Shown here in pieces: positions 15,767 through 24,808 of a DNA stretch of 64,000 nt (its first letter is position 1; every line of letters starts with the position of its first letter). Source of the stretch: JBBBNV01 sp037137075 (GTDB lineage: Bacteria; Bacillota; Bacilli; Paenibacillales; NBRC-103111). The notes under the pieces were generated by a model. That model did not search any database, had not been told where the DNA came from, and was given only the letters and a program-made list of their open reading frames with translations. The DNA is taken from NCBI RefSeq assembly GCF_037137075.1, contig NZ_JBBBNV010000010.1, positions 1 to 64,000 of the forward strand. The letters run 5' to 3'. A program made the position numbers and the translations under genes.

Positions 15767-17410
15767 ATGTTTGATAGAACGTCAAAGCGAATGATCGCGG
15801 CTGGATTGGTTGCGGCAACCATGCTTGCGGCAGGCTGCGGCACGAAGACAGACGAGTCATCGGCGGCGCAGGACAGCGCGCGGGGCAAGGTGCCGCATGC
15901 CGCGGAATTGAAAATTGCGGTGCCGAGCGATGTAGGCCCGTTGAATCTGTATTTGAATTCCGGCAACGAAAGTATGCTGGAGCTGGTTTACGATAAGCTG
16001 TTTTCTCCTTCTCCCTTTGTGAAGGAGCCGCAGCCTTGGCTGGCGGAATCTGCGAAGCAGGTGGATGAGGTGACGTGGCTTGTAAAGCTGCGCACGGGTA
16101 TCCAATGGCAGGACGGTCAGCCGTTTACTGCCGAAGATGTGAAATTCACGTTCGAGTATTACCGGGATGGCCCGTCCAACCGGTATACACACCATGTGAG
16201 CGAAGTGCCGCGGGTGGAGACCATTGTCGCCGAAGATGCATCGACGGTACGGTTCACTTGCGCTTATGCTTGCCCGACGCTGGCCAGCATTACGATGGCG
16301 GACCTGCCGATTTTGCCGAAGCATGTTTGGGAGAAGGTAGAGAACCCGCGCAAGTACACGGAGCTGCCGATTGGTACCGGCCCGTATAAGCTTGTGGAAT
16401 ACAAAAACGATCAATATTACAGATTTGAAGCGAACCCGGATTATTTCCAAGGAAAGCCATTGGTAGACAGCCTGGTTATGCCGGTGATCAAGGACCCGAC
16501 CGCGATGTTTAACGCGCTGCGCTCGGGAGAAGTGGACGTAGCGGGCAAGGGTGTGCCGCCGGAGCTGCTGGAATCGTTCCAGAAGCTGCCGAATATGAAG
16601 GTGATCAATACGACAGATCTGTCGCTGGTGGAGCTGCGGATCAATTATGAGAAGGAGCCGTTTAACGAGCCGGAATTCAGACAGGCGCTCTCGTATGCAG
16701 TGGATCGTCAAGCGATTACGAATACGGTGATTCTGGGACAGGGCCGTCCTGGACTGCAGGGCTATCCGCATCCGGATTCCCCGTGGACCAATCCGAATTT
16801 GAGCACCCCGTTCGATCTGGAGAAGGCTAAAGCGGTGTTCGATAAGCTGGGGTACAAGGATACCAATGGCGACGGCGTACGGGAGAACAAGTCCGGTCAG
16901 CCGCTTGAATTGAATTTGAAATCCTCCGCAACAGAGCCGACCTGGATTCGTTCCGCCGAGCTGCTGAAGGAGCAATTCGCCAAGGCCGGCATTAAAGTGA
17001 ACGTCGAGGTGCTTGATTCTGCGACCATCAGCACACTGCTTCAATCACGCAAATTCGATATGTACATGAACAGCATCGTACCGCACGGTGTGGCGGACCC
17101 GGACCAATTTATTATGTCCCACCGCTCGGGCTACCTGTGGTCCAAGGGGCTTGCGTATCCGGAGATGGACGCACTCACTCAGAAATGGATGAACGAAGCG
17201 AATGTTGAAAAACGGAAGCAGGTTTCGTTTGAAATGCAGGCTCTGTTTAATCGTCAGCCGACAAGCATTGTGCTTTATTATCCGAAGGAAAATTATGCGT
17301 TCCGGGCGGATAAGTATGACAACTGGGTGGAGTCGCCCGGCTATGGAATCGTGCATAAATATTCGCTGCTATCCGCGGAAGCGCGGAAAGCGGCGACGGT
17401 CGCGAAATAA
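15767..17410 (+). CDS. Family 5 (dipeptide/oligopeptide/nickel) ABC substrate-binding lipoprotein
   Basis: A 547-residue lipoprotein of normal SBP_bac_5 length. The signal peptide ends LVAATMLAAG before Cys24. Family signatures include VKLRTGIQWQDGQPFTAEDV followed by KFTFEYY, LPIGTGPYKLVEYKNDQYY and EFRQALSYAVDRQAI. It captures a peptide, opine, metal chelate or similar solute and delivers it to the permeases encoded directly downstream. ATG 15767 has GGGAGGG upstream; an earlier ATG at 15710 lies within the promoter. The Fur-box-like element before it suggests that the ligand may be an iron or other metal complex, but the sequence does not fix the substrate. It is the first gene of a tight operon. 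Confidence 0.9.
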   Translation: MFDRTSKRMIAAGLVAATMLAAGCGTKTDESSAAQDSARGKVPHAAELKIAVPSDVGPLNLYLNSGNESMLELVYDKLFSPSPFVKEPQPWLAESAKQVDEVTWLVKLRTGIQWQDGQPFTAEDVKFTFEYYRDGPSNRYTHHVSEVPRVETIVAEDASTVRFTCAYACPTLASITMADLPILPKHVWEKVENPRKYTELPIGTGPYKLVEYKNDQYYRFEANPDYFQGKPLVDSLVMPVIKDPTAMFNALRSGEVDVAGKGVPPELLESFQKLPNMKVINTTDLSLVELRINYEKEPFNEPEFRQALSYAVDRQAITNTVILGQGRPGLQGYPHPDSPWTNPNLSTPFDLEKAKAVFDKLGYKDTNGDGVRENKSGQPLELNLKSSATEPTWIRSAELLKEQFAKAGIKVNVEVLDSATISTLLQSRKFDMYMNSIVPHGVADPDQFIMSHRSGYLWSKGLAYPEMDALTQKWMNEANVEKRKQVSFEMQALFNRQPTSIVLYYPKENYAFRADKYDNWVESPGYGIVHKYSLLSAEARKAATVAK

Positions 17411-17425
17411 GAACGGAGCGGTTGT

Positions 17426-18457
17426 ATGAAGAGCACTATACATCCGGGGAGAGCGGCGGCCAGCACGCTCTCCCGCTGGTTTGTCCGGAAATTTCTCCAG
17501 TATGCGCTTGTGCTGCTGATTGCGCTTACGATTAATTTCGCGCTGCCGCGCCTTGCGCCGGGGGACCCGATCAACTATTTTGCCGGCCAGGAAATTAATA
17601 CGCTTACAGCAGAACAGCGCGCACGGCTGAAGCAGGAGCTCGGGCTTGACCGGTCTGTCTGGAAGCAGTATCAGGATTTTATAACCGGCGCATTCCGGCT
17701 TGATTTGGGGAGCTCGACCAAGCTCGGCAAGCCGGTTACGCAGGTGCTGCGCGAAAGAATGCCATGGACCTTCCTGCTGGTCGCGCCCGCTCTGCTGCTC
17801 AGCTCGCTTATCGGCGTTATCTCCGGGGCTTATGCAGCCTGGAGCCGCGGCAAGCGGCGGGAGGTTGCGCTGCTGACGACGATGCTGGCGCTGCAGTCGC
17901 TGCCCGGCTTCTGGATCGGCATGCTGCTGATTGCGGTATTCGCCGTGAAGCTGGGCTGGCTTCCGTCCTACGGCGCCGTCCCGCTTGTCCATACGGGGAC
18001 AGGCCAATACGTCATCGAAATTATACGCCGTATGCTTCTCCCGGTAGCTACAATTACGCTGGCGACGGTCGGGTCACATTTCCTGCTGACCCGCTCGTCC
18101 ATGCTGGATACGCTAGGCCAGGACTACATTTTGATGGCGGAAGCCAAGGGGGTTACCCGGCGCGGGCTTATATACCGGCATGCGCTTCGCAACGCGCTGC
18201 TGCCGGTATACACACACTTGACGATGAGCCTGGGCATTCTGGTGAGCGGCGCTGTAGTGGTTGAAACGGTGTTCTCGTATCCGGGCATCGGACGGCTTCT
18301 GTATGAGAGCGTCGTAGCGCGGGATTTTCCGATGATGCAGGGGGTATTCCTGATCATTACGGTAGGCGTTATTGCGGCTAATCTGCTGGCCGACTTGACC
18401 TATCCGCTGGTTGATCCCCGGGCCCGCTCAACGAAGCATTTGGAGGGATCGGCATGA
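17426..18457 (+). CDS. DppB/OppB-type ABC permease
   Basis: A 343-residue inner-membrane permease with about six hydrophobic segments. It begins FVRKFLQYALVLLIALTINF and contains PRLAPGDPI, the typical DppB N-terminal motif. The EAA-like cytoplasmic loop reads AEAKGVTRRGLIYRHALRNA, and FSYPGIGRLLYESV follows as in the family. It forms one half of the translocation channel with the permease domain of the next gene. The start is 16 bp after the binding-protein stop. The stop overlaps the next start by 4 bp (ATGA), so translation is likely coupled. Confidence 0.92.
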   Translation: MKSTIHPGRAAASTLSRWFVRKFLQYALVLLIALTINFALPRLAPGDPINYFAGQEINTLTAEQRARLKQELGLDRSVWKQYQDFITGAFRLDLGSSTKLGKPVTQVLRERMPWTFLLVAPALLLSSLIGVISGAYAAWSRGKRREVALLTTMLALQSLPGFWIGMLLIAVFAVKLGWLPSYGAVPLVHTGTGQYVIEIIRRMLLPVATITLATVGSHFLLTRSSMLDTLGQDYILMAEAKGVTRRGLIYRHALRNALLPVYTHLTMSLGILVSGAVVVETVFSYPGIGRLLYESVVARDFPMMQGVFLIITVGVIAANLLADLTYPLVDPRARSTKHLEGSA

Positions 18458-20199
18458 ACGGACAGATGACGAGAACCATTGGCGCTGCTGGCATCGTGCT
18501 GCTCGCTGTAGTGCTGCTGCTCGCAGTGCTGGGACCGCTGCTGGTGCCTTATTCAGCATCGGAGCAAACCGGAGGCCCGCTGGAGTCCCCAAGCCGGCTG
18601 CATCTGCTCGGCACCAATGATATGGGCCAAGACATTATGGCCGAGCTGGTTGCCGGTGCCCGGGTTTCGCTGACAGTCGGCATCGTATCGGCACTGCTGG
18701 CTACCTTAATCGGAGCCCTGGTCGGGCTGCTGGCCGGGTATTGGTCCGGCTGGCCGGACGCGCTGCTGATGAGAGCGGTGGATGTGACTTTGACGCTGCC
18801 GTTCCTGCCGCTGATGATTGTCATCGGCGTTTATATCGGCCCGAGCCTGACGACGCAGGTGCTTGTCATTACGCTGGTCATGTGGGCCGGCAAAGCCCGG
18901 GAGCTCCGCTCTCAAATCATGGCTGTACGCGGCAGAGGGCCGGTTCTGGCCGCAAGGTCGATGGGCGCCGGCCATTTGTATATTTTGCGGCGGCATATTT
19001 TTCCGAGCGTGCTTCCGCTTCTGATTCCGCAGTTTGTCCGGGCGGTGAACGCCTCCATCATGATGGAATCGTCGTTAAGCTTTCTCGGGCTCGGCGATCC
19101 GCTCGCCAAAAGCTGGGGCAGCATTTTGTTTTATGCCAATGCCCGCAGCGCGTTTTTGACGGATGCTTGGCTGTGGTGGGTGCTGCCGCCGGGAGTGTGT
19201 ATCGTCATGACGATGCTCGGCTTTTCGTTTATCGGTTATGTGCTGGAGGAGCGGGTCAGCCCGCGCCTGCGTTCGAATCCTTACGGAGTCCGCTCGCTGC
19301 TGCACAAGGCCAGGCGGCCGGCGGCGGACAAGGCAAGAGCCCTGAAGCAGGAGGCTTCGCTCGTGCTGGAGGTGAAGGAGATTTCTGTGGCATATCCGCA
19401 GCATTCCGGCATTGTCCAGGCGCTTGATGCAGTAAGCTTCGAGGTTCGGCGCGGGGAAATTGTGGGGATTGTCGGCGAATCGGGCAGCGGCAAAACGACG
19501 ATCGGATCTTCGGTCATGCAGCTGCTTAAGCCGCCTGCCGAGCTGAGGGGGTCTATTCGGTTCGGCGGCCAGGAATTGACTGAATTGTCTCCGGAGCACA
19601 TGCAGAAGCTGCGCGGCAAGCGGATCGCGCTTATTCCGCAGGCGGCGATGAATGCGCTCAACCCGGTTATGACGGTTCGCAGGCAGATGGCTGAAGCGAT
19701 TGCTGCTCACAGGCGTCTCGGAAAGGAAGCTGTGCAGCAGCGGGTGGATGAGCTGCTTGCCCAGGTCGGGCTTGATTCCAAATGGGGGCTCGCCTACCCG
19801 CATGAGCTGAGCGGAGGGATGCGGCAGCGGGCCATTATCGCCATGGCGCTGGTGAATGAGCCGGAGCTTGTCATTGCCGATGAGCCGACAACGGGGCTGG
19901 ATGTAAAGGTACAGATTGAAATTATAAAGCTGCTTGATGAGCTGCAGAAAAAGCTGGGCTTATCGATGATTTTCATCTCGCATGATTTGCCGGTCGTCCT
20001 GCGGCTGGCCGACCGGATTCTGATCATGAATCAGGGTCGAATCGTTGACCAAGGCGAAGCCGCCGCCATCGTCCAAGGCTCCAGCCATCCGTATACACGC
20101 CGCCTGATAGGCTCCATTCCCCGGCTGACCGGATCAGCAGGACAAACGGCGGCTGTCCATTCTGCGATTACGGGAGGGGAAGCTCATGTCGGTTCATAA
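18454..20199 (+). CDS. Fused DppC-type permease and DppD-type ATPase
   Basis: A 581-residue fusion. Residues 1-275 form a DppC-like permease (HLLGTNDMGQDIMAELVAGA, EAA-like loop near ARSMGAGHLYILRRHIFPSV). A linker of about 25 residues follows, then residues 300-560 form an ABC ATPase with Walker A GESGSGKTT, signature LSGGMRQR, Walker B LVIADEPTTGLD and the C-terminal PYTRRLIGSIPRL of Opp/Dpp ATPases. These are normally two proteins. The frame is continuous with no stop or frameshift at the junction, and similar permease/ATP-binding fusions exist in some Gram-positive lineages. The stop overlaps the next ATPase gene by 14 bp. Confidence 0.9.
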   Translation: MNGQMTRTIGAAGIVLLAVVLLLAVLGPLLVPYSASEQTGGPLESPSRLHLLGTNDMGQDIMAELVAGARVSLTVGIVSALLATLIGALVGLLAGYWSGWPDALLMRAVDVTLTLPFLPLMIVIGVYIGPSLTTQVLVITLVMWAGKARELRSQIMAVRGRGPVLAARSMGAGHLYILRRHIFPSVLPLLIPQFVRAVNASIMMESSLSFLGLGDPLAKSWGSILFYANARSAFLTDAWLWWVLPPGVCIVMTMLGFSFIGYVLEERVSPRLRSNPYGVRSLLHKARRPAADKARALKQEASLVLEVKEISVAYPQHSGIVQALDAVSFEVRRGEIVGIVGESGSGKTTIGSSVMQLLKPPAELRGSIRFGGQELTELSPEHMQKLRGKRIALIPQAAMNALNPVMTVRRQMAEAIAAHRRLGKEAVQQRVDELLAQVGLDSKWGLAYPHELSGGMRQRAIIAMALVNEPELVIADEPTTGLDVKVQIEIIKLLDELQKKLGLSMIFISHDLPVVLRLADRILIMNQGRIVDQGEAAAIVQGSSHPYTRRLIGSIPRLTGSAGQTAAVHSAITGGEAHVGS

Positions 20200-21025
20200 C
20201 CAGGAACAGCCTCGCAAGGTGCAGCGGTCATCTTATCCAAGCCTGCTGAGCGTGGACGGGCTGCACAAGGCTTATGCGGCGCCCGGAATACGGACCCGGC
20301 AGTCGCCGGTGCTTCAAGGGGTCTCGTTCTCCGTGCATGAGAACGAGACGGTCGGACTCGTCGGTGCCAGCGGTGCGGGCAAAAGCACGGTCGGGCGGCT
20401 CATCGCCGGTCTCGAAAGACCGGACAGCGGGACGATGACCTTCATGGGGCAGGACATTTGGAAGCTGAAGGGGCAGGCGCGCAAGCAGGCGCTGCAGCCC
20501 GTTCAGATGGTGTTTCAGGACCCGTATGAGTCGCTGTCTCCCCGGATGACCATTGAGCAGCTGGTGGCGGAGCCGCTTGTGATACAGCGGATTCATGCGG
20601 GCGATAAGACGGCCCGGCGCCAGCTGGTGCGGGAGGCGCTGTCGGAGGTATCGCTGGCGCCGGATCGTTACCTGAGCCGCTACCCGCATGAGCTGTCCGG
20701 CGGGGAACGGCAGCGGGTCGGATTAGCCCGGGCTTTCGTAAGCCGCCCCCGGCTCATTGTCGCAGATGAGCCGACATCGATGCTTGATCCGTCCTTGCGG
20801 CTGGACTTGCTGCAGCTGATGGAGCAGCTGCGCCGGCGGCACAGCATGTCCTATTTGTTTATAACACACGATATTGCGCTTACAAGGGGCTTTTGTGACC
20901 GGATGATCGTTCTGGATCAGGGCGTCATCGTGGAGTCCGGCAGTACCGGACAGGTAGTCGACCGGCCGCGGCATCCGTTTACACAAGGCTTGATTCAATC
21001 CTTGCTGGAGCTGAACCGGTTTTAA
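20186..21025 (+). CDS. DppF/OppF-type ABC ATPase
   Basis: A 279-residue ATPase with Walker A GASGAGKST, Q-loop in PVQMVFQDPYESLSPRMTIE, signature LSGGERQR and Walker B LIVADEPTSMLD. The QDP(Y)ESLSPRMT stretch is typical of OppF/DppF, the second ATPase of peptide and nickel importers. It would pair with the ATPase domain of the preceding fusion protein. ATG 20186 is preceded by GGAGGGGAAGC and overlaps the upstream gene. The next gene starts 57 bp later with no clear terminator between. Confidence 0.92.
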   Translation: MSVHNQEQPRKVQRSSYPSLLSVDGLHKAYAAPGIRTRQSPVLQGVSFSVHENETVGLVGASGAGKSTVGRLIAGLERPDSGTMTFMGQDIWKLKGQARKQALQPVQMVFQDPYESLSPRMTIEQLVAEPLVIQRIHAGDKTARRQLVREALSEVSLAPDRYLSRYPHELSGGERQRVGLARAFVSRPRLIVADEPTSMLDPSLRLDLLQLMEQLRRRHSMSYLFITHDIALTRGFCDRMIVLDQGVIVESGSTGQVVDRPRHPFTQGLIQSLLELNRF

Positions 21026-21081
21026 GAGCCGGTTATATCATCACAACGCCTGAAAGGGCTGAGGGGGATGCGTCTAACGCC

Positions 21082-21714
21082 ATGAACAATATTTTGATGC
21101 TTAGCTCCGGCAGCAATTTTGTGGAAGCCCGGAAGCAGGACCCTCGCTACAAGGAGCATTTCGCCTATATGGATGGCTACGATTTGCCATCCTGTGATTT
21201 GAGTCCCTATATTGCGATGGTAGTCCCGAACCTGATTGACCAGGAATTTCTGTACAAGCACCGGGAGGTGATTCGCGCGTTCCTGGACAGCGGCAAGCTG
21301 CTGGTGTTCAGCGGGCATTTGTTCCGGGCCTGGGTCCCGGGCGGGTCTGATTTTGTCCCGAAAACGATACGCAGCTATCACGATTACATCGTATCGGTGG
21401 CCAAGCCGCACCCGATTTTTGAAGGTGTTCGCCCGGAGGATATGACGTTCAACCAAGGGGTCGCGGGCTTCTTCGCCCGGGGACACCATCCCGTGCCGCC
21501 CGGCGCCGAGGTGCTGCTGACGCTGCCCGGCGGGGAACCCATTGTGTACATTGACCGCAGCAGCACGAACGGCACTATCCTGCTGCATGCCGGCAACGAT
21601 TTGTTCGGCTACAGCAACCCGGCCAGCACCGCTTCGCGAATCGGGGGCCAGCTAATCCGCTGGATACGGGAAGAGCATCAACGGCTGCAGGAAAGGGGGG
21701 GCCCGCAAGCATGA
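21082..21714 (+). CDS. Class I glutamine-amidotransferase-like protein, copy 1
   Basis: A 210-residue soluble protein with a Rossmann-like flavodoxin/GATase arrangement: SPYIAMVVPNLIDQEF, then FLDSGKLLVFSGHLFRAWVP, then PGAEVLLTLPGGEPIVYIDR. The second half parallels the protein encoded immediately downstream, so the two are paralogues. The usual class I GATase nucleophile (Cys in a G.C.G motif) is not obvious; the elbow reads FSGHLF. It may therefore be a binding or regulatory domain rather than an amidase. No signal peptide was seen. It lies between an importer and an FtsEX-like pair in one operon. Function unknown. Confidence 0.7.
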   Translation: MNNILMLSSGSNFVEARKQDPRYKEHFAYMDGYDLPSCDLSPYIAMVVPNLIDQEFLYKHREVIRAFLDSGKLLVFSGHLFRAWVPGGSDFVPKTIRSYHDYIVSVAKPHPIFEGVRPEDMTFNQGVAGFFARGHHPVPPGAEVLLTLPGGEPIVYIDRSSTNGTILLHAGNDLFGYSNPASTASRIGGQLIRWIREEHQRLQERGGPQA

Positions 21715-22316
21715 GGAAAATTGCAGTGCTGTATGGAGGTTGTGTTCAGCATCACCGCACGCTTCATGAGCCGAAATACCGCCGTTATTTCGAGAAAATT
21801 ATTTATTTGCCCGAATTCGCGGATACGCCGCTGGAGGAGTTTGATGTGCTGTTCTTTCCGTCCCAGCTCCATCAGGGGATGGTCCGGCAATCCCGGGACA
21901 AAATCGAGGCCTTCGCGAAGGCGGGGGGAACAGTGGTCGCGTTCGGTCCACAGTCCACGGAATGGTTTCCCGGCCAGAACTGGGAGTTTCGCCCGACCAA
22001 CTTCTGGTGGTGGCTGGAGAAGGATGCCAAAAGCGGGCTCGTTCAGCATCAGGCCGATCACAACTTATTTGACTATTTGACGATGGCTGACGCCACCTGG
22101 CATTATCATGGCGTATTCTGGCCGCCGGCCGGTGCTGATGTGCTGATTTCCGTAGAGAATGACGGGGCTATTTTGTATATCGATAAGGTCAGCACGTCAG
22201 GAACGCTCATTATTACGACGCTGGACCCGGACTTCCATTACGGCTCCTATTTTATGCCGGCTACCGAGAAGTTTCTGGACGGCTTCCTGCCCTGGCTGGC
22301 GGAGGGGAAATTCTAG
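21711..22316 (+). CDS. Class I glutamine-amidotransferase-like protein, copy 2
   Basis: A 201-residue paralogue of the preceding gene: DTPLEEFDVLFFPSQLHQGM, then FAKAGGTVVAFGPQSTEWFP, then PAGADVLISVENDGAILYID and STSGTLIITTLDPDFHYGSY. As in copy 1, the position where a GATase nucleophile is expected has no Cys (FGPQST). The ATG overlaps the previous stop (ATGA), and the stop overlaps the GTG of the following FtsE-like gene by one base, so these genes are co-translated. The pair could form a heterodimer. No known pathway assignment fits. Confidence 0.7.
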   Translation: MRKIAVLYGGCVQHHRTLHEPKYRRYFEKIIYLPEFADTPLEEFDVLFFPSQLHQGMVRQSRDKIEAFAKAGGTVVAFGPQSTEWFPGQNWEFRPTNFWWWLEKDAKSGLVQHQADHNLFDYLTMADATWHYHGVFWPPAGADVLISVENDGAILYIDKVSTSGTLIITTLDPDFHYGSYFMPATEKFLDGFLPWLAEGKF

Positions 22317-22972
22317 TGATACGGATTCAAGGGCTGACCAAGCGTTACGGGGATTTCACCGTGCTGCACGATCTTCACCTGCATGTTGCGGCCGGGGAAT
22401 TCGCTTTTCTTCAAGGGCGATCCGGCTCAGGAAAAAGCACCCTCTTGAAGCTGCTGTATCAGGAAATTGGCGATTATACGGGCGAGATCGTGATCGGGGA
22501 CACTCCGGCTCAGGCCCTGCCCAAGTATGAGCTGCGGCGCAGGATGGGGGTTATCTTCCAGTCGTTTGAGCTGCTGGAGCAGAAAACGGTCTACGAAAAT
22601 GTTGCCCTTGCCGGAGAGGTGCTGGGACGAACCGGCGAAGACATTGCCCCGGAGGCGCAGCGGCTGCTGGAACGGACCGGGCTTGGCGGCAAGCAAGGGC
22701 TGTATCCGCACCAGCTGTCCGGCGGTGAGCAGCAGCGGGTAGCCATTGCCCGGGCGCTGCTGAATCGTCCGCCGATTTTGCTGGCGGACGAGCCGACAGG
22801 CAATTTGGATCCCGAAACGGCTATGGCGATGCTCGTGCTGCTGCAGGAGCTTCAGCGCGAGGAGAATATGACGATGCTCGTTGTCACCCATTCGGAGCTG
22901 CTGGTGGAGGCATTCCCGGCGCGGAGACTGGTTATGGAGCAAGGAAGGATTACGGCTCATGCGGCTGGCTAA
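22316..22972 (+). CDS. FtsE-like ABC ATPase
   Basis: A 218-residue ATPase starting at GTG, with GGAGGGG eight bases before. Walker A is GRSGSGKST, the signature LSGGEQQR and Walker B ILLADEPTGNLD. Length and the TGNLD motif fit the FtsE/LolD/MacB group. The adjacent FtsX-like gene overlaps it by 14 bp. FtsE energises FtsX to activate peptidoglycan hydrolases. Because this copy is inside an importer operon and next to a coiled-coil protein, it is probably a second, specialised FtsEX set rather than the division-associated one. Confidence 0.88.
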   Translation: MIRIQGLTKRYGDFTVLHDLHLHVAAGEFAFLQGRSGSGKSTLLKLLYQEIGDYTGEIVIGDTPAQALPKYELRRRMGVIFQSFELLEQKTVYENVALAGEVLGRTGEDIAPEAQRLLERTGLGGKQGLYPHQLSGGEQQRVAIARALLNRPPILLADEPTGNLDPETAMAMLVLLQELQREENMTMLVVTHSELLVEAFPARRLVMEQGRITAHAAG

Positions 22973-23828
22973 CTACATTTGGCGCGACGCCTGCGACGGC
23001 ATCCGGCGCAACCGGGCGGCGGCCCTCGCGGCGTCAGCCCTTATTTTTGCAGCGATGACGCTGGCGGGTGTACTCCTGATGGTCCGGGCCGGAGCAAACG
23101 ATATTTTGCTTTATTTGCAGGCACAGGTCAGCATGAAGGTGTATGTGGACCCCGCTGTAAATACGGGAGAGGTCGCGCGCATCCTGCAGGGCAACCGCTT
23201 TGTTCAGACGGCGGCGGTAGAGACGAAGGAGCAGCAGCTGGAGCGGCTCAGCCTTTTTTTTCAAGGGAGGGAGCAGCTTCTGGCCGGCTTCCAAAGCAGC
23301 GATATGCCCGATGCGATACGTCTGGAGCTGGTCAAGGGCGCGGATGCCGCCTTATTTGCGGAGGAGCTGCGCACCGTTCGGGGCATCACGGAAATTATTT
23401 ATCCGCAGCAGCTGGCGGAAGCTTTACTTTTTTGGTCCGGGGGCATCAGCCGTTATGGCTTGCTTCTGCTTCTTTTTTTCGCGTCCCTCTCCTTTCTCAC
23501 GGCTGTGCTTGCCATTTCGCTGGCGATGAAGCAGCGGCAAAAGGAAATCCGCATCAAGCTGCTTCTCGGAGCAAAGCCGGCCCATATCCGGGCGCAATTT
23601 GTGCTTGAGGGCGGCTTGATGGGGGGGATTGGCAGCTTGTGCGCATCGCTTGCCGTCTACGCACTGTACGTGTCCGTTCTGGAACGGTTGTCCCGGCAGC
23701 TGCACGGTATTCTTCATATTTCGGCCGCTGGACTCTACGGGCTGCTGCTGGGGCTGCTGGTAACGGGAACGGCTATCGGGGTGGCGGCGGGTTACTTCTG
23801 TACCGGGAAGCTGATGAAGCATGCGTAA
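22959..23828 (+). CDS. FtsX-like membrane protein
   Basis: A 289-residue protein with FtsX topology: one N-terminal membrane segment (AALAASALIFAAMTLAGVLL), an extracellular domain of about 130 residues (QAQVSMKVYVDPAVNTGEVA fits the FtsX periplasmic start), then three membrane segments near 165-285. LSLFFQGREQLLAGFQSSDM and AIRLELVKGADAALFAEELR fit the FtsX extracellular fold, which binds hydrolase regulators. ATG 22959 overlaps the end of the FtsE-like gene and has AAGGAAGG upstream. Its own end overlaps the coiled-coil gene by 8 bp. Confidence 0.88.
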   Translation: MRLANYIWRDACDGIRRNRAAALAASALIFAAMTLAGVLLMVRAGANDILLYLQAQVSMKVYVDPAVNTGEVARILQGNRFVQTAAVETKEQQLERLSLFFQGREQLLAGFQSSDMPDAIRLELVKGADAALFAEELRTVRGITEIIYPQQLAEALLFWSGGISRYGLLLLLFFASLSFLTAVLAISLAMKQRQKEIRIKLLLGAKPAHIRAQFVLEGGLMGGIGSLCASLAVYALYVSVLERLSRQLHGILHISAAGLYGLLLGLLVTGTAIGVAAGYFCTGKLMKHA

Positions 23829-24783
23829 GCTGGCGATGATGTTCGGGATATTGCTGCTGCTGTCGGCGCCAATCGCTTATGCCCATTTGACGGGAGCATT
23901 CGCCGATTTTTTAATCTCCGTTCATGATGAGCAGACGACGGTCAAATTAAAGACGGAGCTGGAGCGTACCAAAGCGGAAATCGAGGCCTTGGCTCCGCAG
24001 GTCGGGGAGCTGGAGCGGCAGTACGGAGCCAACCGGGAGACGGCCTCACGGAAGCTGCGGCTCTACGGTGATATGGGGCTTGACTCGTGGCTAGGCCTGC
24101 TGCTGCAGGCGCAGGAACCCGTCGATGTGCTGGCGAACCAGCGGCTCGCCGAGCGTCATCTGGAAGCCTACCTGAGGGAGCTGGATGAGCTGTACACGGA
24201 GCTCCTGCGGCTGTCGGCCACCCAACAGACGCTGGAGGGGCATCGCCGCCTGTTATCCATGATTGAGCAAAACTTGAATGCGCGTCAGGCCTTTCTTGCC
24301 GCCAGCCCGGATGTTTCGCTTGAACAGCTTGCCAATTACCTGGATATTGATTGGATGTCCGAGGTGGAGCCCCATTTGCTCCGCAGCCTGGAACAGGACC
24401 GGGAGCTGGCCGACTCCAGGCTGGAGGAATGGGCCGCCGCCAACAGCGGCATGCCCGGCGCGCCATACAGGCTGGAGGAGCAGTGGCTGAACGACCGGAG
24501 CGGGCTGGACTATTTTTTTCGCCCGGATCATGTGTATGTCGTATACCGGAAAAAGGACATCCATGTCATTTTGATCGGACAGGTTTTGAGCGGGAGCGGC
24601 GGGGCGGCGGAACTGCAGTTTGAAGCCGGATTTTTCAACGGATTCCTGATGCCGGACACGCTGATCGAGGAGCTGCAGGGCTTTCGGATTGCCCGCGACA
24701 AGCTGCTGGCCCTGGCCGGGGTCGGCACGCAGGCTTATTTGCAGCAGTCAGGCGGCGCGCTTCTGCTGCGTACACATAATTAG
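23821..24783 (+). CDS. Exported coiled-coil protein, presumed partner of the FtsEX-like pair
   Basis: A 320-residue protein with an N-terminal signal (MRKLAMMFGILLLLSAPIAY). A long coiled-coil runs over about residues 38-190 (KLKTELERTKAEIEALAPQV and ELDELYTELLRLSATQQTLE). A beta-rich C-terminal domain follows (YVVYRKKDIHVILIGQVLSG). The coiled-coil after the signal resembles the FtsX-binding part of PcsB and CwlO, but the CHAP or NlpC/P60 hydrolase domain of those enzymes is absent. It may work like EnvC, activating a separate hydrolase, although no LytM domain is seen either. The start overlaps ftsX-like by 8 bp. Confidence 0.75.
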   Translation: MRKLAMMFGILLLLSAPIAYAHLTGAFADFLISVHDEQTTVKLKTELERTKAEIEALAPQVGELERQYGANRETASRKLRLYGDMGLDSWLGLLLQAQEPVDVLANQRLAERHLEAYLRELDELYTELLRLSATQQTLEGHRRLLSMIEQNLNARQAFLAASPDVSLEQLANYLDIDWMSEVEPHLLRSLEQDRELADSRLEEWAAANSGMPGAPYRLEEQWLNDRSGLDYFFRPDHVYVVYRKKDIHVILIGQVLSGSGGAAELQFEAGFFNGFLMPDTLIEELQGFRIARDKLLALAGVGTQAYLQQSGGALLLRTHN

Positions 24784-24808
24784 AGCTGATGGTTACGGAG
24801 GGGAACGA

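Noticed and set aside
15857..17044. 395-codon minus-strand frame
   Set aside because: It is antisense to the SBP_bac_5 gene and its translation is Arg/His/Leu-rich without recognisable motifs.
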